DNA of 64,000 bases from Metallyticus violacea (GCA_030762175.1 CM060846.1:186178041-186242040); one strand, 5' to 3'; shown: positions 46,140-59,049, numbered from the stretch's first letter. Notes: generated by a model from the sequence alone, not told the origin. Numbers and translations: made by a program.

Positions 46140-47740
46140 TTAATTATCTTGTGTACCCCTTTTTATTTTCCCATGGAGCAGCAATTTACGCAATTTTCTT
46201 AAGTGTTCTCTGGTAAGTTCGTCACATGCAAGACACCAGCAGTAATTGGCCATCATATGTACGTCTGAATGTCGTCAAACATATTTCAGTTCCTGGTGAA
46301 ACCTTTCACCTTGCTCTTTACTGACAGTTCCTAAATTTAACAGGAAGTAGTCAAGATGTGACTTGATGAAATGTAGCTTCAAACTCAAATTACAGCCGAG
46401 CAGCCTAAATTTCCCACCATATTTCTGACAATTTATTTGTATTCAGGGTGTTTTACATTGCCCAGAATTTTCTTAACCTTCTCTCTGAGTCCATTTTGTG
46501 CATCTTTTTCAGTTTCATTCATCGAGATGATAAAATTAACATGTTTCACCAATTTCCTCATCTGTGGTCAATCAATTACTCCCTCTCCGATTTTATTCCT
46601 TGACAATAATGCAAATTTTGTGCATAAGCACTGGAAGCAAGGCAACTTTTGCAAATGCTTTCATGATTTATTAGATTAGGCCAAATTTTAGTTTTAATGA
46701 AGGGAACAGAAATTTAGTAACAATTTTTTGATCCAGATTTAAGTCAGCACATATTTGCCACTCATGGTTGTAGTACATAATTATCTCAAGACCTTGCTTC
46801 AGAGTTTCATAAGACTCTTAGTTTTGTAGAATGTGCAAGAGGTATTGAAGCTAACTTGCTGCCATTATGAAGTAGCACTGCCTTAAGACGTTGTTTGAAA
46901 GAATCTGAAAAGACTCCAGTTACTTGGCTATATGCTTCCCTGCCCAACTATTGAATAAGATTACACACAAAACACAAGTTGATCTTCTTCAGCATAGTGC
47001 TTGTGGAACTATGTTTCAATTCCTATACCAGGAAAATGTAATGCAAGGCGATAATAAATTCTTCTCCTGCACTCTTAAGGCCTAAATACCTGACTAAATT
47101 ATTTAACTCAAATTGATTAAACTGTTGTAGTAAATTGTCAAATTCTTCTGGATTTGAAACCAACTCATTTTCAGAAGTCACAGAGGTGCTTTCCGATTCA
47201 CTAAAATTAAGGTCTTCTGGTGGTGTAGGCATGAGTAGTTTGGATCCATGAGGAATAGGCCATGTAGCTGAGATCAGATTTGGATATTTAATTCCTGCCT
47301 TAATATTTTTGGTTGGGGGCCAGCAACTTTGCACAAGTAAAAGTAACAATCATCATGGTGACTCTGTTACTTTTTCCATATCATTGGTTTTGCAAATGGC
47401 TTTGCCTTCCGTTTCCTTTCATATCAATAACATAATCCCTAAACACAACCGTTACATGCAATATGAGGCACAAACGACTTATCCTGATCAACAACTTTCT
47501 CTTTGAAAAATGAGTAATATTTCTTCATTTGTGAGTGTATTTTACGTATCTTCCCATTAAACACATATCATCCACAAATGTAACATAAACTTCTGAGGGC
47601 TTTACACAACTGTTACATGCAATATGAGGCACAAACGACTTATCCTGATCAACAACTTTCTCTTTGAAAAATGAGTAATATTTCTTCATTTGTGAGTGTA
47701 TTTTACGTATCTTCCCATTAAACACATATCATCCACAAAT
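46140..47740 (-). pseudogene. Relic of a transposon-linked arthropod protein family (ERFHQ family)
   Basis: Minus-strand order: 47,725-47,525 has DQDKSFVPHIACNSCVKPSE; 47,349-47,023 has IKYPNLISATWPIPHGSKLL, PTPPEDLNF and FELNNLVRYLGL; 46,400-46,150 gives LSLKLHFIKSHLDYFLLNLG, SKEQGERFHQELKYV and MMANYCWCL. From memory these blocks match a protein family found in many arthropod genomes in high copy, generally thought to be transposon-derived. The middle part is eroded. Confidence 0.6.
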
Positions 47741-47772
47741 GTAAAATAATCTTCTGAGGGCTTTATAGACAC
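47451..47772. repeat. 161-bp tandem duplication
   Basis: 47,451-47,611 and 47,612-47,772 are nearly identical; the last ~40 bp differ at several positions. It lies inside the N-terminal part of the ERFHQ-family relic. 161 is not a multiple of three, so it breaks the frame. Confidence 0.9.
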
Positions 47773-47774
47773 TC

Positions 47775-50700
47775 TCTCCTATGTAATTCTAATGTAGAAG
47801 TCATACTGTACTTTTATTTTAGCACTACTCATATAGAAGATGAAAGTGCATATTAACACATGTTTTCAGCTCAATTCAAGATCCATGATAGCTGTAAATG
47901 TAAACTTAAATATGTCACAAGAAGACAGACCTGACCGATAGAACAAAACTGAAAAATATTTGCACATATCATAAAAACGAGCACATTAGGAAGAAAATCA
48001 ACAAATTTAATATAACATAATGAAACAAACTTAGCAGTAAGCAGTATAAGCTGAATGAATTTAGCACCATAAACATATATGCACATATCTTAAAAATTAC
48101 ATGTGATAGCCAAAAACAAACTTCATTTTTGTAATCAGGGCACTGATTCACATGAAAGTCACATATTTTCCTTTATATTATGGAATCAATGTTAACCGGT
48201 GTAATCCATTAAAGTATTACAAAAGACATTTGCAAAGCCCAATCATTGAATAATTTTCATGATTCAGGTACTGTTGACGACATAGTATGTGTTAACTATA
48301 TTGATTTAGTAATCTCTGTGATTCATTACAAAATTTTCAGAATAAATGTTGCCATTGCTTTTAATTTTGTAAATCTTGATTTGCCCAGTAGCACAGAAGG
48401 TATTAAACTGGGTGCTTAATAGTGAAATCACATTTTGATCTCAATAAATGATTCAAGTTATAAAGGAAGTAAGTCAGCTTCTATCAAAGCCATTTATCCC
48501 CTTATATACCAATAATTACATGAGTAATTCAAGATCTGGTATTCATATTATTATAAAGAAGAGTGAAAAAAATTAAACAAATCACAATTAACAAATAAAT
48601 TGCTTTGTAAATTGTTTGAAGAAAATACAAACTCAATTCCATTCTTTCTTTAACCAGCCGGTAATGCCATTGAAAAAATGAGCTGAGGTATCTAAAGTGG
48701 CAATATATTTTTATTCTTTGTATTAAATGATATTTTATGTAAATCATCATTGTATAACAACTTCAACACTTACAGATTAAGGCCTGATATGAATGGAGGT
48801 CCTCAAAGCTGTGACATGGAGTTCGTTTTTTTATTTTTTGTACATATATGGAAGTTGTCTTTAATTTTAAAAGATATTCTTATAATTGGTACACTAAATT
48901 GTTGATTTTATATCCTATTCTTTTGGAATTTCCACTCATTTGTGATTTATTACAGCTTGGCTAGTTTTCACAGAATGATAAATATATATCTACTACTTTT
49001 ATAATTGAAGATGCGTGCCTGGCAATACTATACACATTTTCTTTAAACAAAAATTTTTATTGCTGAAACCACCTTTAGTGACAAAAACAGTACTAGGTAT
49101 AAGCTGAAACAAAGAAAAATTTGAAATGGTTGAATCATTAGGTAATGTACTATGCAAATTAATAATCTATATGTAATATATCTATTTTCTGTACAATATA
49201 ATTTGTGGCAATAACTATATATTAGACATTTTTTACGATTGTTATTTATGTATTTTGGAGTAACAGATAAGAACTGAGAGTGTTCCACTGACCGAAATAT
49301 TATTTCTGTCAGCCCCTTTTTGTATGTTTTGTTGCTAATAGTGCCTCTTTATTGCATTCACAATTGCAGGAATAATTAGCAAGGATATTGAATGCAATGA
49401 TAATCAGTCCACATGTAAATTGCAAGGTGTGAATACATCAATGGTTTGCAAAGTATGTTGAATAGTTATAACAAAAATTGACATTACCACATATTTAATA
49501 TGTAAGGAGTAATGAAACTTAATTTGCATACAGAAATGCTGGACAAGTGCCAGGAAGTTCTGGCTAATCAGTAAATTATCTATTATCTATGTGATGTGAT
49601 TTTATGCAAGAACCATATACAACACAGTCATTGTTTCCTTATTCTTTATTTGTTTTATTCATGAATGCTGTGTAACATTTCAGTCCAACATTTATTTGGG
49701 TTGTGAAAATGCCAAAAATTTTGCTCAGAGGCATCTTCTTGCAGGCTTTAAGTTATTTTATATGCCATAAATCTATGACACGGGGCACATGGCTTTACTT
49801 TCATTCCAAAGCAAATACCATACATATTTATTCATTTATAGCTATATATAAATATAAAATGTCTTTTGGGTTTATCATACATATGTGTATTATGTACTTA
49901 TGGTTACAAAATATGTATTTACAAATAATGCAGTCAAATTACATATTTCTGTACCTGTATAAGAGATAACAAAAGATTAGGCAAACTTAAATATATGCAC
50001 ATAAACTTTGTGCTGAAAATCCTGATTGTGCAATCTTTGTAATTCATATTTTGTATTAAACTGTCTTATTGGTCTTCCTAGCCTGATAGAGGTACATAAA
50101 TGCAATAAAATGGCATAATTGAATTTGTTTAATAAATTTAAAATAGTTTTTAACATTGGGATGAAAAAAATCTGCTATTATCTGTATTTATGATATTTTT
50201 TGACAAATTATTTTATGGAAAATGGTGAGTTAATGGATTGCAGGATAAAAATATTATAATAATTGCAATAACATTATGCTAAAGTTATCACTTCTTTAAC
50301 TTCTAAACAACAAGACATCCACAATCGCTGACATTCAGAATTGTTAAAAGTACATTTAAATTGGAGCACACACTGTGTTTTACATATAAAATATATGTAT
50401 GCTTAAGCTTAAATTTTAATGAAAATCGTTTCCAATAGATGAAGACATAAATGTGCATGTCTGATAATGTGTATATTACAAGCATAATTTTGGTGCAGTT
50501 AAAATGCTTATGTTCAAGTGTAGGTCAATCAGGGAGCAAGCAGAGAAGAGAAGAAACATGCACAGTGCAATAACAGTATAATCAGTTAAGTCAACAAATA
50601 ATCAGTGTTAGGAATGCTAACTGAAATTTCATCAAGGAAAGAAAATTACTCCAATGGAGTTATCCCAATAATTATATTAAAAACTAATATTAAACAAGCA

Positions 50701-51915
50701 ATTACATAACCTTGATTATTTTCAATTTATTTGATCTCTGATTCTTATTCTTTACCACATCCTACACTTGAAATAAACCGTCATAGAAAAGATGGTATGT
50801 ACATAGGATTATTTGTCTAAAGTGGTGTTTGTAATATTGAAATTTTTCTGTTTGCAATTTTATCAAGCTATAATATTTTCTCTCCAGTCGCATATTATGT
50901 TCAATTGAAAAATACCCAAATGACCTTCTTTGTAATGAAAATTTGATGAGTTCTTTCTTCAGAGGAGTCATTATGTGTTTCTTGTTCATATTTCAATAAA
51001 GAAACCATACAATATTCATGCATCTGAAGCATACCTCATTAGTACTGAATTTCTTCATTTTATAGCTTATTTCTGGGAGTAATTAAGTCATAAATATCTT
51101 TCTGCTCCATTTCTGTAATCCAGTACTTTCCTTACTTTGATGCCATGACCACGGTGTACCTACTTGATGGACTGAATATATATATGTTGATTAAAACGAT
51201 ATGTCCAGGACATTAAGAGCATGTAACACACGGTTAGAACAAGACCATACCTATTTTGTGCTCAACAGGTGTCAAAACATCAATCAAACTTCTTGGATTA
51301 TTTTCAGATGATTAAACAGACATGGTGCCACTTCAGATGCATCATGGCCAGCCGACCCTTCTCACCACCTAAAGCTCCCAGGTGTCCTATTTGAAATATT
51401 TTGCACAGTCAGATGATAGAATGCCAGTTTTCCTTTAAAAAATATTGTTTGGCTTTGCTTTTTGGGAGGTATCAAACTGTTTCCAAAAGAAAAACCTGGA
51501 AATGGCGAAATTTACCAACAGTTTATTGCAAATTAAAATCGTTTTTCAATTGAAATTTCCTCTCTTTTTCAAGAATGTGGGAATAGTATGTTTCTTGAAA
51601 ATCAATCTTTTCCTTACATGTCCTGATATGGTTTAATTTAAAACATTTTTCATACTAGTCCTTTCGCTGGTACATGAAATTTAATGTTAAATTGCTATTG
51701 CAAGTATGCATCAGTACTTAGAAATTAATCAGGAATTTTACCTTTCTGAATTCACTTTTCTATATGTGTAACATACATCTATGCAGCATGTAATTCACTG
51801 GAAAGGTCTTCTTTGGTTGTGTCTTTTGTGTTGCAATGGAACTCATTCTATTCAGGAAAAACATTTAATATGATTTATTATTAATTGAAAGCAAATCTGA
51901 GCCTTCCTCATGCCT
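47775..51915. other. Unassigned AT-rich DNA
   Basis: More than 4 kb with no gene, repeat family or element I recognise. Frames at 47,871-48,151 (-), 48,529-48,750 (-), 49,043-49,288 (-), 49,703-49,969 (+), 50,303-50,485 (-), 50,762-50,989 (-) and 51,445-51,636 (+) are short, motif-free and of noncoding composition. Confidence 0.6.
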
Positions 51916-51919
51916 GGTT

Positions 51920-52530
51920 CATGTCTTACTGTCTGATCCTCATATGCAACATTGTCATCCTCTTATTTATTAGAATATTGTCAACCACTGTATCTGAAAT
52001 GTTGAAAGTAGCAAAGAAAACCCCTTGACTTATCTGCATTCTCTCGTTACCTCTTTTCAAAAAGTAACATCTAGAAGAATTTCTTATGGACTTTCTTTTG
52101 TTTTGGTACATGCTTTCTGTTTTAGATATTTCAGGCCTCAAATGTATTATCTTTTATTCCAATAATTCTTATGCATGAAATCTGTCTTTTTTAGTGAAGA
52201 ATAAGTGACATTTTGAAACGTCATTATGAATAACACCCTTAGCTCCTATAGCCTTATCACTAGTAATACAGCTATGAGGCACATCCCTGTAGCTGTATAA
52301 TTTTTGTGTTCATTCTTTTTCCAAATGTTGATATTAGAATCTTTCTCCCTCTTTCTTTGGTTTTTATTAGAATGGCCAACATTTACTTCGTCAACTGCTG
52401 ATGTATTTAAACCAGTTGCCGCAGTTTCTAAGTCTTGCTGAAAAAGGGTTCCTTCTACTGTCTTGGAAGGTCCCCATAACTGGAAATGTTTGGTTACTTT
52501 GGTCATAGTTTTATAGGTTTTTGGCATACT
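51920..52530 (-). pseudogene. Relic of an unclassified transposon-linked protein
   Basis: The minus-strand frame 52,141-51,926 reads ...RNSSRCYFLKRGNERMQISQ and GVFFATFNISDTVVDNIL. This is similar in pattern to a module recurrent in insect repeat proteins (C-x-Y-x(n)-V-C-x2-x-F-L-x-T-L-x-I-S), with the Cys lost. The next frame upstream (52,527-52,246) is more polar and may be the preceding part. Low certainty. Confidence 0.35.
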
Positions 52531-52740
52531 TATAACCTTTCCATTTGTTCATCTGTGGCTCTGCATAGTTTCTTCACCAAATGCAAAAGAATCTTCATCT
52601 GCTGCCGTCAGATATATATCTTGGGACTTCTTCTGAGTCAGACAGAAAATATGCAGCTTTAGGAACAGCAAAATGTCCCTGATAATAATAAATCATCACC
52701 TTTATTGAACACTAATTATGTAGGTTCAAAAACAAATTAA

Positions 52741-52827
52741 CAACAACAACAACAACAAACACAATAATCATAATAATAATAATAATAATAATAACAACAA
52801 GAACAATAATAATAATAATAATAATAC
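52741..52827. repeat. (AAC)n/(AAT)n microsatellite, LINE tail
   Basis: acaacaacaa... then aataataat... with interruptions. It sits at the 3' end of the minus-strand LINE and is likely its simple tail. Confidence 0.85.
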
Positions 52828-55640
52828 TTTATTCACCTTTTGGATCATTTACTTGATATGGGTGGGCTTCGTCCAGAATATAATAGAAGCAATTATCCTA
52901 GATTTATAATATGCCTTATTTAAATTTTCTATATTCACTTAGTGAATAAAAGGTATTCTGTAGTAGAAAGGCTTAAACTTCTTTATTAAATTGTTTTATA
53001 TTGGTTATTTCTTTTATATTTATTGGTAGTTTGTTATACATTTTAATGCCTACATTTGTGAGATCATTTTTTAAAATATTTGTCCTGAAAATCTGAACAT
53101 GAAGGTCATTTTTCCTTCTTGTATTATGAGAATGAATATCTATATTTGTGTATAATTCTCCCTGATGTCTCTTAATATGGTTTACGACCTCTATTATAAA
53201 GAGGCAGGTTAATGGTAGTATATTATGTTTCCTAAAACAGGGTCTACAGGATGACATTTTATCTATTCCACTCATAATTTTTATTGCTCTCTTCTGCATT
53301 TTAAATGCTCTCTCACATTTTTCTCCCCAAAATTTTATTCCATATTTTAAATGACTATGAAAATGAGCAAAATATACATTTTTCAATATTAATAAATTCA
53401 ATGTTCTTTTAGCATACAACAAACAGAACTAGGTTAAGTCACTAAATGATGAGTGTAAGTATCCCAATTAAGGTCTTCATTCACATGCATACCTAAGAAT
53501 TTTGCTCCTCCCTTTTACTCAATAATGTTTCATTCATATATAATTTGAGGTTTAATGCTGTTTTTAGATTGCCATTTATGAAATGTCTTGCAATAGTTTT
53601 TTCATGTTTATGATTAGTTTATTTATTTTAAACCAGTTATTGAGGTTATTCATTATCGTGTCTGCTTTATTTTGCATTACAGTATCATTATTTCCTTTTA
53701 CATAAATGTTTATATCATCAGCAAAAAGAACCATATCAGCCATTTGAATATTATTAGGCAAGTCATATATATACACTAAAAACGACTGAGGCCCTAGTAC
53801 TGAACCTTGAAGAACACCTCTGAAAATTTCTTTTGTATTTGATCGATAATTACTTATTCTCAGTTGTTTGTCATATTGTAGATACACTACTTGTTTCCTA
53901 TTGCTGAGATAGGATTCAATCCACCTATTCATGTTTCCCTCTAATTCCATATTTATAAACTTGGATATTAGGATTTTGTGGTCTAATACATCATATGCTT
54001 AAGTAAGGTCTAAACAAATTCCTATTGTCAGTATTTTTTGTCCATTGCATGCTGAATTTTATTCACTAATTGAACTATAGCTGATCATATAGACCTGTTT
54101 TTTCTGAAACCAAATTGAACATCCAAAAGAATGATATATTTTTCCAAGAACAATATTAATCTATTGTACACTAATTTTTCAAAAAATTTTCAAAACACGA
54201 ATAGTACACTTATTGGACTATAGTTTTCTTTCTTTGTCTTTTCTCTTTTCTGGTGTAGTAGGAAAGTGTTTGCAATTTTAAGTTTATCAGGGAAGATTCC
54301 CAAGTAAAGGGAAAAGCTATATATGTTAACAAAAGGGACTTTCACCTGTTCTATACATTGTGTAATCACATAGTGTGGTATTTCATCTATTCCAGATGAA
54401 TATTTGCTTTTCATTTCATTGACTACTTTTTGTATTTCAATTTCTGTATTTGGATTTATAAAAATAGAATTATTACTAATTTTTATCTCTGTTATGGTGT
54501 TACAGTAACATGTTGAGATTGATTTGAATGAAGGAGTTTGTCAGCTATTTCTGAGAAATAAATATTGAAAGACTCTGCTATATGCTTAGGACTTCTAATT
54601 TTTTTTCCATCATTAATTAATTGTGTTAGACACTGATTAGTGTTATTCTTCCCAGTTTCTTGGTTTATTATTTTCCACAGTGCCTTTGTTTTATTATTTG
54701 CATTTAATATGATTCTTTCATTTTCTGATCATTTTGCTTCCAGAAATACTATGCAATAGATACTTTTATATTTTTTCACATAACCCTTAAAATCATTATT
54801 TATATAACCCTGTTTCTTTAGTCTATACAGCAGCTTTGGCTTATTACTTGAGATTTTTATTTCTTTTGTTCTCCACCCATTTTCGGTTTGACTATTTATA
54901 TATACTCGTTTTTGTGGGAAGGAAATGTTAAACCAGTAGAGAAATATGCTTAAGAAGGTGTTAAATTTTACATTTATATTGCTTTCCTGAAGGATCTTCT
55001 CCCAAGTTTCCCCTTTTAATAACAAGTTAAATAAATGCATGCTTTCTGGATTGAATGTCCTTTTCATACATGTTCCTGTTTTCTCTGTTTGTTTAGTACA
55101 TACTTCTAATATTTTCCACAATGATCAGACAGGGCCATATGCTCAACTAATGATTGTTTTTGAATTTTAGATTTGTTGGTGATCATTACATCCAATTATC
55201 ATTTTTTTGTATCTGTTATTCTTGTCGGTATCGTTACAGTATTAACTAAATTATATACAGAAATAGCAAATCTTTTAATTTATTTTATTATCCTCCTCCT
55301 CCAAATAATCTACATTCCAATCTCTACAAATTATAATATTCTTATATTTTCTATTTAGGCCGAATAGAACTGGATCTCATTTATTTAAAAATTTATCAAA
55401 TTATGTATTTGGTGCCATTAAAATGCACATGATATCTACCTTCTGATCACTGATCTCTGTCAACGATAGCTCAAAGTTCCTATCTTCCTTGAGATCCTCA
55501 AACCAGTCTATATTTCTAGTGTTTATATCTGATCTAACATGTATACACGACCCCCCATCCAACAGCTCAACCAATTTAATAAAGTTCATTTTAGGCCATG
55601 AAAAATGTCTGCAAATAAATTTATGGTTACATGGCTAAGA
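52828..55640 (-). pseudogene. Non-LTR retrotransposon, largely complete but broken
   Basis: Minus-strand order: APE endonuclease part 55,589-55,401 (ELLDGGSCIHVRSDI...FELSLTEI); endonuclease-RT linker 55,121-54,729; reverse-transcriptase fingers 54,414-54,190 (SSGIDEIPHYVITQC...NYSPISVL); palm 53,950-53,576 (WIESYLSNRKQVVYL, GVLQGSVLGPQSFLVYIYDL, FADDINIYV); C-terminal domain 53,422-52,973 (SHLKYGIKFWG, QKRAIKIMSG, SHNTRRKNDLHV, MYNKLPINIKE). Frameshifts and stops separate all parts. The 5' end appears truncated within the endonuclease. The clade is uncertain, within the Jockey/I/CR1-like APE group. Confidence 0.85.
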
Positions 55641-55667
55641 CTGGCAGCATCCAAAAGGTAATTATTT

Positions 55668-55752
55668 ATCATCATCATCATCATCTTCACCATCATTATC
55701 ATCCCCACCCCCATTATCATCATCATCACCATCACCATCATCATCATCAAAA
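55668..55752. repeat. (ATC)n/(ACC)n microsatellite
   Basis: Interrupted atc/acc triplets between the LINE 5' end and a Penelope 3' end. The His-rich plus-strand frame across it is a chance translation. Confidence 0.9.
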
Positions 55753-55859
55753 ACTTTTGTATTTATTTAGCAGAAGAACCAATACAAGAAATTTGCAACT
55801 TTCAATATTATTAACAATTTAAAAAATTGAGTCAAAATTGTAACATACACACCACTAAA

Positions 55860-56480
55860 ATTCAATAAAATGGAAGACTAGTTTCTGGAGCCATTGCTCC
55901 TATCATCAGTTCCTGGTCGACTGCCGGTCTCGTTGTTTGTGGTAGGTTGATTCATCCCTGGTGGAGGTTTAATGAACTTTTCTATTAGTACATTACTTGG
56001 TAGGATTTTGAAATTAAAAACTTTCTCTATATTCTTCCAAATATAGATGTTTTCCCAGACTGTAGGTTCAGTTTTTCCTTTAATATTTTTAAGTAATTTG
56101 GGGTTTTTATTAATGTTATGTTGTTCTTTCCAAAAGTGCCAAGCTACTGCCGATTTTTCTTCTTGTTTTTGGTTTATATTCCTAATGTGTTCTTTAGCTC
56201 TTGTTTTTATGTTTCTTTTGCTCTTTCCAACATTAAATTTTTCACAATCATTACAGTTCATCTGATACATTCCTGATTTATCTTCTTCTGGTAGGTTATC
56301 TTCTTTTTATCTTGAGATAAGGATATTTTTAATGGAATAAATATTTTTTGTAGCCAAAACAATGTTGTATCTTTTAAAAATCTTTTGAAATTTATGAAAG
56401 GCTGATGGGTGGTATGTGAATTTTTTGTATGTTCTGGTTTTCTCTTTTATTGGAGGAAATTAAGTACTTATTATCTGTGA
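55860..56480 (-). pseudogene. Penelope-like element, GIY-YIG end
   Basis: The minus-strand frame 56,270-55,878 starts MYQMNCNDCEKFNVGKSKRN (GIY-YIG remnant) and continues KSAVAWHFWKEQHN, EPTVWENIYIWKN and a tail to the hammerhead motif. The upstream linker reaches ~56,480. The reverse transcriptase is missing. The 3' end is intact enough to show a full hammerhead core. Confidence 0.8.
55870..55916 (-). ncRNA. Hammerhead ribozyme, intact core (Penelope 3' end)
   Basis: Minus strand: AGGAA, CTGATGA (55,909-55,903), stem II AGGAGC/GCTCC with AATG loop, GAAAC (55,885-55,881), a zero-to-two-base stem III (ACT/AGT), GTC cleavage triplet (55,878-55,876), then TTCCA pairing with the first strand as stem I. 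All invariant bases are present. The very short stem III is typical of Penelope-like and retrozyme hammerheads, which often act as dimers. Confidence 0.7.
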
Positions 56481-56689
56481 AATTTCTAATATGTATATCA
56501 TTCTGTGGTGAAATAAGTACTCAGGATCTGCATCATTGTCATTAGGTTAGAAACATCACTTTCCTGAGGAATTTATATTTATACTTTGATCTTACCTCAT
56601 AACAGCTGAAATGTATATCTAAAGCAAAAGAAAAATTATTAAAATACATCCTACACAAATGTACTCAACGTTTACAATAACTCCCTTTC
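56481..56689. other. Unassigned short interval
   Basis: No feature seen between the Penelope relic and the SINE. Confidence 0.6.
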
Positions 56690-56995
56690 TTATACTGCCA
56701 AGGCGTGGTCAAGGTCCTTAAGGCACGGTCTTGTGAGCGGGAAGTCTGGATTGGAATACCGCCAGGACCATCTTCCCTGACTGAGGTTTTTCCAGGGTTT
56801 CCTCAGTCCTCATAAATGGCAAATGCGGGGGAGGTACATTAAACTTAGGCCTGGAATGATTCCTTCCTTATAAATAAACAGCCTTTTCCAATATATCATT
56901 TCATCTCATGTATCATCAGTGTCCATCGCCTGTGGTGCCTTGTTAGGTTAGCAAAAACGGGCATTAAACACTATTCATTCCACTTGCTTACATAA
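56690..56995 (+). mobile_element. tRNA-headed SINE, best copy of its family
   Basis: The head 'gcgtggtcaaggtccttaagg' (A-box-like) and 'ggattggaatacc' (B-box-like) precede a body with 'tttttccagggtttcctcagtcc', 'ggaggtacattaaacttaggcc' and 'catttcatctcatgtatcatcagtg'. Four partial relatives occur in the window: 10.9 (-), 30.6 (+), 40.5 (+), 60.9 kb (-). Higher GC than its surroundings fits a younger insertion. Confidence 0.65.
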
Positions 56996-56999
56996 CACT

Positions 57000-57330
57000 A
57001 GGACATGTTCCTGAAGCACTCCCTTCTAACATTAGCTGTTGGCAAACTACTGGAATTGGTGGCTGGATTCCAAGGTGCTTCTGTTGTGAGCCTGATGGTT
57101 TTAGCAGATACCTGCTGAATTAATGCAGGCAGGAAATACTAAGATCTATAGGTTTTATTTTTTAAGATGAAAACTTTATCCTAATTGGATAGCTCTATTG
57201 AGTTGCAAAGTTCTTTCAGCAACTTAGCATCAGTTTTAATTTCATGATATTTTGGTCCAAAAATGAATTACTACGGCTGATTTATCAATGTGCTTAAACC
57301 GAATATTTCTAAAGTGTTCTTTTCTCCAAA
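57000..57330 (-). pseudogene. Penelope 3' end, minus arm of an inverted pair
   Basis: The minus strand carries the SAV.AHFW-type block and a 3' region, with a degenerate hammerhead at 57,002-57,045 (CTAATGT, GAAG/CTTC stem, GGAAC, GTC). It forms an inverted repeat with 57,385-57,715. Confidence 0.65.
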
Positions 57331-57384
57331 TTTCTAAATTTCTCTTCCATTTGCTGATGTATCGCCAATCACAATCTGCACATT

Positions 57385-57720
57385 TGAGAAAGAACACTTT
57401 AGAAATATTTCTTTTAACCAGCTTGATGAATCAGCAGTATCTGCTCACTTTTAGACTAAAATTCATGAAATTAAATCATAGGCTAAGCTGCTGAAAGAAC
57501 TTCACAACTCAATGAAGCTGTCCAATAGGGAGAAGGTTTTTATTTTATAAAATATCAAAAACTTAATGAAACTTTTCTCCTATGAATAAACTCAGCAAGA
57601 CCCTACTAGAATCGTTGGTACTGCCATAAAATCATCTTGGGATCCAGTCATTAATTTTTAGTAGTCGGTCAACAGTTGTTCATGGTGGAAGCCAGTGCTT
57701 CCAAAACCAGTCCTATTGCC
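57385..57720 (+). pseudogene. Penelope 3' end, plus arm of an inverted pair
   Basis: 'gatgaatcagcagtatctgctcacttttag' corresponds to the SAV.AHFW block. A 3' region and a degenerate hammerhead at 57,679-57,712 follow (CATGGT, GGAAGC/GCTTCC stem, AAAAC, GTC). About 145 bp of each arm pair with the minus arm, near-perfectly over 57,303-57,325 and 57,386-57,409. Confidence 0.65.
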
Positions 57721-57729
57721 AAAGTAACA

Positions 57730-58985
57730 TATAACTGACTGAGTATTTTAAGTTAATTTGCTGTTTATGGTAGTTTATCTTCTAGTTGTCATTGATGACA
57801 CTGTTTTAACCTCTTCTCTTGATTGAATTTCTTGATTTTCTTGCCTAATATTTCTTGGTCATGCCCATTAGATTTGGCTGTTTGTATCATATATGAGTAG
57901 TACTCACACTGTATTCAAAAACATTCATGGGTATGTTAGTGAGTCTATGTCCTTAGCTGTTGCAGACTGCATGTTTGTGTGCTGAGAGGATCAAGCCACT
58001 TACCTTGATATAATTTTCAGTGTACATTTCATCTCTGTATATTCCAAATTTCAACTTATGATCTTTAAGTCAAGAAAAGGAATCATGTTGTCTTTTTCTG
58101 TTTCACACATGGATTTAATTTCTCTATTTTGCTGGTTTAGGAAATTAAAGTGTTTTACATTAACAACTGCAAAGACATCATCCTTGTGTACATGCGAGAC
58201 TTTAAAAATGTATGGTTTAATGATTTAATGATGTGCACTTCTAAACTACTCATACATAAATCAGCCAGAAAAGCTGATAATTGATTTCCCATAACCAAAC
58301 ACATTTCTTATTTATGAAATTCCCCATTTAACCAGAAGAAATTCTGACTGATACAGTCTGCGGTTAGTAGTTGGAAGAGCTCTTCAATCTCCTTATTGGT
58401 GAATTTCAAAGACTGCAAACATTTTCAAATGAATGTTGGGAGTTTGCATTTTGGTATGCTGGGAAAAAGTAAACTGACATAAAAAATAAGCTAGCACATC
58501 ATTGTTTTGGAAACCAAATCTTTACTTTTCTCCACCAGTTCTATGGAATTGCTTATATATAATCTATTAAAACTAAGATGTTTCCAAAATCTCTGGAGGA
58601 GTCATTTTGCTAGTTGATAGGATGATGTATTTCTAGAACTGATTATTGATGCCATAATATTTCCCAGCTTATTTATTTTCACTGGATCATGTGTCCTTGC
58701 TATGGTGGCATTATTTTGTTTTAATTTTCATTTTTCCTTGGGTGGTTGTTGACCCATGTGTTTATACACTGTATGCATTTTTTGAAAGGAGTAGCTTTTA
58801 TTTGCATGCACCCTTTCCTACTGAGGGAATTTGTTCATTAATACAATTTTGTTCCCTTTATCTAGCTTTTTATACATTACCAGTTTTTATTCAGTGATTC
58901 CAGGATTTCATTGTGTGCTTTACTCCTAAGCATATTTGTGGGAATGCAATTCAGAATTATCTCTCCTTTTTTGTAATGAATTTCT
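57730..58985 (-). pseudogene. Penelope-like element, reverse-transcriptase relic
   Basis: Minus-strand reading near 58,290-58,200 gives MGNQLSAFLADLCMSSLE, the MG-LS box, and at ~58,195-58,165 a damaged RYVDD box. 57,965-58,140 matches the Penelope relic at 10,060-10,220. All frames are broken; the plus-strand frame 58,691-58,897 is a chance frame. Confidence 0.65.
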
Positions 58986-59049
58986 TGTCATTATTATTAA
59001 ACCCATTGATCACCACCTACAGAACTATGCTATATACTACTCCTCCTCA

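Noticed and set aside
55631..55822. His-rich plus-strand frame
   Set aside because: Translation of the (ATC/ACC)n microsatellite.
56690..56760. tRNA gene
   Set aside because: A- and B-box-like sequences are degenerate, no cloverleaf can be closed, and the segment continues into a repeated SINE body.
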